From Comamonadaceae bacterium (GTDB taxonomy: Bacteria > Pseudomonadota > Gammaproteobacteria > Burkholderiales > Burkholderiaceae_C), in contig CANBWP010000024.1 of NCBI GenBank assembly GCA_947373185.1, positions 1-38,349 of the forward strand: 38,349 nt of DNA. The letters are read 5' to 3'. The stretch's first letter is position 1. The number at the start of each line of letters is the position of its first letter. Made by a program: the position numbers and the translations under genes. The notes under the pieces were generated by a model, which was not told the DNA's origin, searched no databases, and saw only the letters and a list, made by a program, of their open reading frames with translations. Positions 33,604-38,349 of the stretch are shown here, piece after piece.

Positions 33604-34035
33604 TTAAATGTCCAGCACTTTAGGCTGTTGGGCGGTGTGGGGATGCTCTGCACCACCGTACACCTTGAGTTTTTTGATCATGGCGTAGCCCAGAGGACCT
33701 TTGGGCAACATGCCCTTCACGGCCTTCTCGAGCGCGCGTCCAGGGTGCTTGGACTGCATGTCACGGAAGTTAGTGGCTGTGATGCCGCCTGGATAACCAG
33801 AGTGGCGGTAGTACACCTTGTCCAAAGACTTGGTGCCAGTCACTTTGAGTTGTGCTGCGTTAACGACGACGATGAAGTCGCCAGTATCGACGTGAGGCGT
33901 GTAAATGGCCTTGTGTTTGCCGCGCAAACGGAGAGCAACTTCGCTGGCTACTCGTCCGAGGACCTTGTCGGTCGCGTCAATCACAAACCACTCGTGCGTC
34001 ACGTCAGCGGGTTTTGCGCTGAACGTTTTGGTCAT
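33604..34035 (-). CDS. rplM: 50S ribosomal protein L13
   Basis: The 142-aa L13 starts [21 protein letters not shown] and contains [40 protein letters not shown] and [10 protein letters not shown], all family hallmarks. The start is set at 34035; the frame extends upstream into the leader. A long leader (about 150 nt) separates it from its promoter, a place where L13 autoregulation acts in E. coli. Co-transcribed with rpsI. Confidence 0.98.
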   Translation of the reverse strand: MTKTFSAKPADVTHEWFVIDATDKVLGRVASEVALRLRGKHKAIYTPHVDTGDFIVVVNAAQLKVTGTKSLDKVYYRHSGYPGGITATNFRDMQSKHPGRALEKAVKGMLPKGPLGYAMIKKLKVYGGAEHPHTAQQPKVLDI

Positions 34036-34190
34036 GAGTTTTCTCTTTAAAAGAAGGTTTGTTGGATCCTTTTCCACGGTCGGTGTTCCTCTTCTGGGAA
34101 CCTCTTAGGTGGGGTTGGCTTGAACGTTGACGTGAATCAACAATTGACGGCCCTTCGCCGCGGGATCACTAATGCGCTGCGAAGCCCTCG

Positions 34191-34220
34191 ATTCTAAACG
34201 ACAAAATTGTTGTTTTGCAA
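34191..34220 (-). promoter_or_regulatory. Probable sigma-70 promoter of rplM-rpsI
   Basis: Read on the minus strand, TTGCAA (34215-34220) and TAGAAT (34191-34196) are separated by 18 bases, close to the sigma-70 consensus. Transcription would start near 34184, giving a leader of about 150 bases before the rplM ATG. Inference from sequence only. Confidence 0.55.
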
Positions 34221-34264
34221 GGGTTTTTGGGCATTTATGCGGGTGGAGGCGTTACCATCAGGCC

Positions 34265-35173
34265 ATGTTCAGTTACAGACACGCCTTTCACGCCGGCAAC
34301 CATGCCGATGTCATCAAGCACCTCACCTTGATTGCCACCTTGCAGCACCTGCAGCAAAAAGAGGGCGGCATCACCATTGTGGACACCCATGCCGGTGCTG
34401 GCCTGTACCGGCTTGACGGTGACTATTCCGAAACGGGCGGGGAAGCCAAAGACGGCATCTTCAAGTTGCTCAGCACATTAGACGAAGCTGCCGGCAAAAA
34501 GGACGCCAAGCCCGTGCCAGAAGCACTTCAGGCTTATCTGGACATGATTGCCAGCTTCAACCCCAACGGCCAAGCCAAGTTCTACCCCGGCTCGCCCTTT
34601 ATTCTTCACGCCATGTTGCGCAAAGATGCACGCGACAAGTTGCGTTTGTTTGAATTGCATCCTACCGACAGCAAAGCCTTGGCCTCCAATGTGGCCCAGC
34701 TCGATGCAGGCCGCAGCATCATGATTGCACGCGAAGACGGATTTGAGTCGCTCAAAAAATTGTTGCCACCACCGCCTTCTGCGACAGGCTCCAAGCGCGC
34801 CATGGTACTCATGGACCCCAGCTACGAAATCAAAAGCGATTACAGCAAAGTGGCCGCTAACATACAAGACTGCTTGAAGCGCTTTGCGACGGGTACTTAC
34901 TTGGTTTGGTATCCCATCATTGCGAGGCCTGAAGCGCACGATTTGCCCAAACGTTTGCGCACTTTGAGTAATCAATCCCAAAAGCCTTGGCTCAACCTCA
35001 CCTTGTCGATTGGCCGCAACACAGACGGTAGCTCGGCCGGTTTGTCAGCAAGTGGCATGTTTGTGGTCAATGCGCCTTTTACGCTGAAGGACAAACTGCG
35101 CGAAGCGATGGAAGTGGTGGGACCTGCTTTGGCGCGCGGTACGGGGCATAGCTGGGCGGTTGAGCACAGTTAA
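34265..35173 (+). CDS. rlmJ: 23S rRNA (adenine(2030)-N(6))-methyltransferase RlmJ
   Basis: The 302-aa enzyme methylates A2030 of 23S rRNA using SAM. It starts MFSYRHAFHAGNHADVIKHL, the invariant RlmJ N-terminus, followed by the SAM-binding strand IVDTHAGAGLYRL. The catalytic motif IV reads LMDPSYEIKSDY (D-P-x-Y), and VWYPII follows. The ATG at 34265 is the family start; an upstream in-frame extension is not similar to any known N-terminus. It is divergent from rplM. Confidence 0.95.
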   Translation: MFSYRHAFHAGNHADVIKHLTLIATLQHLQQKEGGITIVDTHAGAGLYRLDGDYSETGGEAKDGIFKLLSTLDEAAGKKDAKPVPEALQAYLDMIASFNPNGQAKFYPGSPFILHAMLRKDARDKLRLFELHPTDSKALASNVAQLDAGRSIMIAREDGFESLKKLLPPPPSATGSKRAMVLMDPSYEIKSDYSKVAANIQDCLKRFATGTYLVWYPIIARPEAHDLPKRLRTLSNQSQKPWLNLTLSIGRNTDGSSAGLSASGMFVVNAPFTLKDKLREAMEVVGPALARGTGHSWAVEHS

Positions 35174-35220
35174 GACTTCTATAAGTACACCCAGCTTCAA
35201 AATGTAACCCTCTGAAAGTT

Positions 35221-35258
35221 AAATATTGATTAGGATGAATAAAGTCCTGTCAATATTT
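35221..35258. promoter_or_regulatory. Inverted repeat upstream of brnT copy 2
   Basis: AAATATTGA (35221-35229) and TCAATATTT (35250-35258) are perfect inverted arms, with an inner AGGA (35232-35235) facing TCCT (35245-35248). It ends 18 bases before the toxin start codon. Since BrnA antitoxins autoregulate through an operator here, this is a good candidate site. Confidence 0.5.
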
Positions 35259-35276
35259 ATGGGGGTACAATAATTC

Positions 35277-35549
35277 GTGAACCTTGAGTTCAACAAAGTC
35301 AAACGAGACAAAACGCTGCATGAACGAGGCTTGGACTTTGCTCGTGCAAATGAAATCTTTGCTGGTTTTCATTTCACTGGGCAAGACAACCGAGAAAGCT
35401 ACGAAGAACATCGCTTCATCACAGTAGGCTACTTGGATGACCGTTTGATTGTGATGGTTTGGACACCTCGCGGCGAGGCTCGCCGCATCATCAGCATGAG
35501 GAAAGCCAATGACCGCGAAAAAGCTATATACGCCAACCACTTGGGTTGA
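35277..35549 (+). CDS. brnT: BrnT family toxin (copy 2)
   Basis: The 90-aa product matches BrnT: EFNKVKRDKTLHERGLDFA, then SYEEHRFITVGYLDDRLIVMVWTPRGEARRIISMRKANDREKAIY. The IISMRKANDRE end is the core of this RelE-like ribonuclease family. The start is a GTG at 35277. It has little similarity to copy 1 outside the family core, so the two did not arise by recent duplication. The antitoxin gene begins inside its last 41 bases. Confidence 0.88.
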   Translation: MNLEFNKVKRDKTLHERGLDFARANEIFAGFHFTGQDNRESYEEHRFITVGYLDDRLIVMVWTPRGEARRIISMRKANDREKAIYANHLG

Positions 35550-35778
35550 CCCAGAAGATGCACCCGAGTTAACTGAAGCATTTTTTCAGGAAGCCACGCT
35601 TTACAAGGGCAACAAAATACAAGCCCGAGGCAGGCCCAAGTCATCCACTCCCAAAGAACCAGTCAAATTGCGATTGGATGCGGATGTATTGGCTGCCCTA
35701 AGGGCCACAGGCGACGGCTGGCAAACACGCATCAACGAAACCCTGCGTGCTTCTCTTCGATTGGCTGGACGGGTTTAG
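35509..35778 (+). CDS. brnA: BrnA family antitoxin (complete)
   Basis: The 89-aa antitoxin has the acidic segment WVDPEDAPELTEAFFQEATLY, the RGRPKSSTPKEPVKLRLDAD linker, and a ribbon-helix-helix C-terminus with LRATGDGWQTRINETLRASL. This is the canonical BrnA layout, with the RHH part binding the operator and the rest neutralising BrnT. GAGGAAA precedes the ATG. It overlaps brnT by 41 bp, giving translational coupling. Confidence 0.9.
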   Translation: MTAKKLYTPTTWVDPEDAPELTEAFFQEATLYKGNKIQARGRPKSSTPKEPVKLRLDADVLAALRATGDGWQTRINETLRASLRLAGRV

Positions 35779-35803
35779 GAAAACCCCTACAGCTATTACA
35801 TTT

Positions 35804-35831
35804 AATTAACCGACCGATCGGTCGGTTAATT
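35804..35831. promoter_or_regulatory. 28-bp perfect palindrome, TetR-type operator of the paa operon
   Basis: The palindrome is centred between 35817 and 35818, with core CCGACCGATCGGTCGG and flanking AT arms. It lies just upstream of an extended -10 element, TGATATACT (35831-35839), so a bound repressor would block the promoter. PaaR-family TetR regulators are known to control phenylacetate genes from similar sites, but the regulator is not identified in the adjacent DNA. Confidence 0.75.
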
Positions 35832-35875
35832 GATATACTGCGCTTCGAACACGCTTAACAAGCGAGGAGAAGCCC

Positions 35876-36940
35876 ATGTACACGCAATCCTTCAATGTGC
35901 CGGACGCGCCGGACACCAACACCGCAGCACCTCAGGCTGTATCAATGGCCGCCCTCAAATCGGTCCCAAAGCCTCTGACCGAAACCGAAGTGACTCTGCA
36001 AGCGCAGTTCGATGCGCGCATCGATGCCGACGGCAAAGTGGAACCGCGCGATTGGATGCCCGATGCGTATCGCAAAACTTTGGTGCGACAAATTAGCCAG
36101 CACGCACACAGCGAAATTGTGGGCATGCTGCCCGAAGGCAATTGGATCAGCCGCGCACCCAGCCTCAAGCGCAAAGCCATTTTGATTGCCAAGGTGCAAG
36201 ACGAAGGCGGTCATGGTTTGTATTTGTACAGCGCGGCCGAAACACTGGGCACCAGTCGCGATCAAATGCTGGACGCATTGCACACCGGCAAAGCCAAGTA
36301 CAGCTCCATCTTCAATTACCCCACGCTCAATTGGGCCGATGTGGGGGTGGTGGGTTGGCTGGTCGATGGCGCGGCCATCATGAATCAGATTCCGTTGTGC
36401 CGATGTTCCTACGGCCCTTACGCACGCGCCATGATTCGTGTGTGCAAAGAAGAAAGTTTTCACCAACGTCAAGGCTACGAAGCGTTAATGGTGATGATGC
36501 AAGGCACCGCCGAACAAAAGGCGATGGTGCAAGACGCGGTCAATCGTTGGTGGTGGAAATGCTTGGCCATGTTTGGACCGCCCGATGCCGACAGCCCGAA
36601 CAGCTTGCAAGGCATGCGCTGGGGCATCAAGCGCATCAGCAATGACGATTTGCGCCAGAAGTTTGTCGATGCCACAGTGCCGCAAGCCAAGATCTTGGGC
36701 GTCACTTTGCCCGACCCCGATTTGAAGTGGAACGAAGATCGTCAACACCACGACTACGGTCAGATTGATTGGGACGAATTCTGGGCCACCGTGAATGGCA
36801 ATGGCCCTTGCAACAAAGAGCGTTTGGGTGCGCGCGTGAAGGCCTGGAACGATGGTCAATGGGTTCGAGATGCGGCTTTGGCGCACGCCAACAAACAAGC
36901 GGCAAGACAAGCGCCAAAGAATTTGAAGGAGGCCGCATGA
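35876..36940 (+). CDS. paaA: 1,2-phenylacetyl-CoA epoxidase subunit PaaA
   Basis: PaaA is the catalytic di-iron subunit that epoxidises the ring of phenylacetyl-CoA, the committing step of aerobic phenylacetate degradation. The 354-aa protein shows both E-x-x-H iron-ligand pairs: [10 protein letters not shown] and [11 protein letters not shown]. Family segments [21 protein letters not shown] and [12 protein letters not shown] match PaaA closely. The N-terminus is about 25 residues longer than in E. coli and rich in Pro and Ala. GAGGAGA (35864-35870) lies 5 bases before the ATG. The stop overlaps paaB's start (ATGA). The operator palindrome precedes it. Confidence 0.97.
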   Translation: MYTQSFNVPDAPDTNTAAPQAVSMAALKSVPKPLTETEVTLQAQFDARIDADGKVEPRDWMPDAYRKTLVRQISQHAHSEIVGMLPEGNWISRAPSLKRKAILIAKVQDEGGHGLYLYSAAETLGTSRDQMLDALHTGKAKYSSIFNYPTLNWADVGVVGWLVDGAAIMNQIPLCRCSYGPYARAMIRVCKEESFHQRQGYEALMVMMQGTAEQKAMVQDAVNRWWWKCLAMFGPPDADSPNSLQGMRWGIKRISNDDLRQKFVDATVPQAKILGVTLPDPDLKWNEDRQHHDYGQIDWDEFWATVNGNGPCNKERLGARVKAWNDGQWVRDAALAHANKQAARQAPKNLKEAA

Positions 36941-37296
36941 GCGCCGATCAAACTCAATCAGCTTCGCAAGCAGGTACTTCAAGTGCCAACGCTTCTTCAG
37001 CCTCACCTGCAGCCCTCAAAGAGTGGCCCTTGTGGGAAGTCTTCGTTCGCAGCAAGCAAGGCCTAGAGCACAAGCACTGCGGCAGTTTGCATGCGTCCGA
37101 TTCACAGCACGCATTGCAAATGGCGCGCGATGTGTACACGCGCCGCCAAGAAGGCGTGAGCATTTGGGTGGTGCAGTCTTCGTCCATTGCAGCCAGTGAG
37201 CCCAAGGACAAATCGGAATTCTTCGAGCCCTCCGGCGACAAGGTGTACCGTCACCCCACCTTCTACGACATTCCCTCTGAAGTGGGGCACATGTAA
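36937..37296 (+). CDS. paaB: 1,2-phenylacetyl-CoA epoxidase subunit PaaB
   Basis: The 119-aa protein contains the PaaB core [26 protein letters not shown], followed by [21 protein letters not shown]. PaaB bridges the PaaAC heterodimers in the epoxidase complex. A Ser/Ala/Gln-rich N-terminal tail of about 25 residues precedes the core, longer than in E. coli. The ATG at 36937 overlaps the paaA stop codon; GAAGGAGG lies just upstream. The stop overlaps paaC's ATG by one base. Confidence 0.96.
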   Translation: MSADQTQSASQAGTSSANASSASPAALKEWPLWEVFVRSKQGLEHKHCGSLHASDSQHALQMARDVYTRRQEGVSIWVVQSSSIAASEPKDKSEFFEPSGDKVYRHPTFYDIPSEVGHM

Positions 37297-38102
37297 TGTC
37301 TGCGGCGCAAGCAACTTTGAACGCCACATTGCCCATCGACTATTGGCTTCACTTGGCCGACAACGCTTTGGTGTTGGGTCAACGCAATGCGGAATGGTGT
37401 GGCCATGGTCCCATTCTGGAAGAAGACATTGCTTTGTCCAACAACAGTTTGGACTTGGTGGGCCAAGCGCGCTTGCTCTATCAAGAAGCCGCAGCGCAAA
37501 TGGGCAATGGCGCAACAGAAGACACACTGGCCTTCTTTCGCGATGTGCCCGATTTCAAAAACTACAACTTGCTAGAGTTGCCGCATCACGCACCGCTGGC
37601 TGGCACATCGGCCAGCGAACGCGACTTTGCCACCACCTTGGTTCGCAACTTTTTGTACAGCGCACTGATGGTGTTGGTGTGGGACAAACTGCAACATGCA
37701 CCCCACGAACAATTGGCCGCCATTGCCGCCAAGTCGCTCAAAGAAGTGCGCTACCACTTGCGTCATTCGCGCGATTGGCTGCTGCGCATGGGCGATGGCA
37801 CTGCCGAATCGCATGGCCGTGCACAAGCGGCCATCAATCACTTGATGCCCTACACGCAAGAGTTCTGGACAAGCAGCGACTACGAAACAGAGGCTGCCAA
37901 AGTCACAGGTTTAGCCATGGCCAGTTTGCAAAACGATTGGCATCAAATTGTGGACCAGGCTTTGGCCGAAGCCACACTGAAGCGACCGGCCCCTGGCGGC
38001 TTTGTGCCCACTGGCAAGCACAGCGTTCACTCCGAGCATTTGGGTTTCATGTTGGCCGAGATGCAAAGCTTGCCGCGTGCGCATCCCAATGCCACTTGGT
38101 AA
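37296..38102 (+). CDS. paaC: 1,2-phenylacetyl-CoA epoxidase subunit PaaC
   Basis: The 268-aa subunit is a ferritin-like helical bundle that pairs with PaaA but no longer binds the iron itself. Characteristic segments are ADNALVLGQRNAEWCGHGPILEEDIAL, NNSLDLVGQARLLYQEAA, HHAPLAG and EVRYHLRHSRDWLLRMGDGTAESH. The length is near the usual 250. It is translationally coupled to paaB (TAATG). Confidence 0.96.
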   Translation: MSAAQATLNATLPIDYWLHLADNALVLGQRNAEWCGHGPILEEDIALSNNSLDLVGQARLLYQEAAAQMGNGATEDTLAFFRDVPDFKNYNLLELPHHAPLAGTSASERDFATTLVRNFLYSALMVLVWDKLQHAPHEQLAAIAAKSLKEVRYHLRHSRDWLLRMGDGTAESHGRAQAAINHLMPYTQEFWTSSDYETEAAKVTGLAMASLQNDWHQIVDQALAEATLKRPAPGGFVPTGKHSVHSEHLGFMLAEMQSLPRAHPNATW

Positions 38103-38107
38103 ATCGC

Positions 38108-38349
38108 ATGCAAGTCAATTCAGCGCTTGAACAAGTCTGGCAATTGTTGGCGTCTTTAACTGACCCTGAAATTCCAGTTGTCACGTTGCGCGAATTGGGC
38201 ATCTTGCGAGATGTGCGTTTGGCCAAAAGCAATGGCAGTGAACAATTGGAAGTGGTCATCACGCCCACCTACAGCGGCTGCCCTGCTATGGGACAAATTG
38301 AAGAGGATGTTCGCAACTTGCTAAGTGCCAATGGTTTACATGGCCGCGT
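38108..38349 (+). CDS. paaD: 1,2-phenylacetyl-CoA epoxidase maturation protein PaaD (5' part only)
   Basis: The first 80 codons are present before the window ends. The product has LTDPEIPVVTLRELGILRDV and TPTYSGCPAM, the MIP18/PaaD family pattern with the CPAM cysteine. PaaD is an Fe-S-related assembly factor needed for the Paa epoxidase, and in some bacteria it is fused or followed by PaaE. The ATG at 38108 lies 5 bp after the paaC stop. Confidence 0.93.
   Translation, partial: MQVNSALEQVWQLLASLTDPEIPVVTLRELGILRDVRLAKSNGSEQLEVVITPTYSGCPAMGQIEEDVRNLLSANGLHGR

Noticed and set aside
1..38349. tRNA genes, CRISPR arrays, prophage or integrase genes
   Set aside because: No cloverleaf-like intergenic sequence, no regularly spaced direct repeats, and no phage or transposase proteins were seen.

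Overview
The window looks like a chromosomal segment of a betaproteobacterium, most likely Burkholderiales and probably a freshwater Comamonadaceae of the Limnohabitans/Rhodoferax type. This is inferred from protein similarity recalled from memory and from gene order: glmU - AsnC regulator - glmS, an IF-1 with a C-terminal tail, a polyhydroxyalkanoate-system protein, DUF6279 and DUF4136 lipoproteins, an Slt transglycosylase divergent from a 5-formyl-THF cyclo-ligase, and a paaABCD cluster. Most of the window is dense housekeeping DNA with short gaps. No tRNA, rRNA, CRISPR array, prophage or complete transposase gene was seen.

Layout. 1-300: 5' part of 6-phosphogluconate dehydrogenase (minus). 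301-647: two palindromic repeats. 648-5622: amino-sugar block (glmS, AsnC regulator, glmU) and a lipoprotein. 5624-6968: an MBL-fold hydrolase bracketed by two copies of the same palindromic element. 6972-10536: TetR regulator, folate cyclo-ligase, soluble lytic transglycosylase, PHA-system protein. 10529-16240: molybdopterin oxidoreductase, M20 amidohydrolase, NDUFA9-like protein, CCA-adding enzyme. 16267-18418: IF-1, small proteins, DUF2905, MidA-type methyltransferase. 18438-21968: pteridine-reductase-like SDR, folB, ttcA, DUF4136 lipoprotein, histidine phosphatase. 21985-25140: ruvBA, phoH, ybeY. 25150-25606: a first BrnT/BrnA-type module. 25722-29851: dbpA, dtd, CDF transporter, tyrS. 29991-32630: M23 peptidase and anmK. 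32652-35173: erpA, rplM-rpsI, rlmJ. 35277-35778: a second, complete BrnT/BrnA module. 35876-38349: paaABC and the start of paaD, behind a 28-bp palindromic operator.

How the genes work together. GlmS and GlmU make UDP-GlcNAc for the envelope, while Slt, the M23 peptidase and AnmK remodel and recycle peptidoglycan. FolB, the SDR and the cyclo-ligase belong to folate metabolism. RplM/RpsI, RlmJ, YbeY, DbpA, IF-1, TyrS, DTD, CCA enzyme and TtcA serve translation. PaaABCD are subunits and the maturation factor of the phenylacetyl-CoA epoxidase.

The least ordinary feature is a family of nested palindromes (377-461, 488-641, 5624-5772, 6821-6968, 27162-27246). Three copies share near-identical outer inverted repeats and a conserved centre of about 30 bases. 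The two arms between them differ in sequence from copy to copy but stay complementary within each copy. In one copy the centre is inverted relative to an asymmetric marker in the stem. They resemble non-autonomous elements of the kind mobilised by REP-associated (Y1) tyrosine transposases, but that link is inference.
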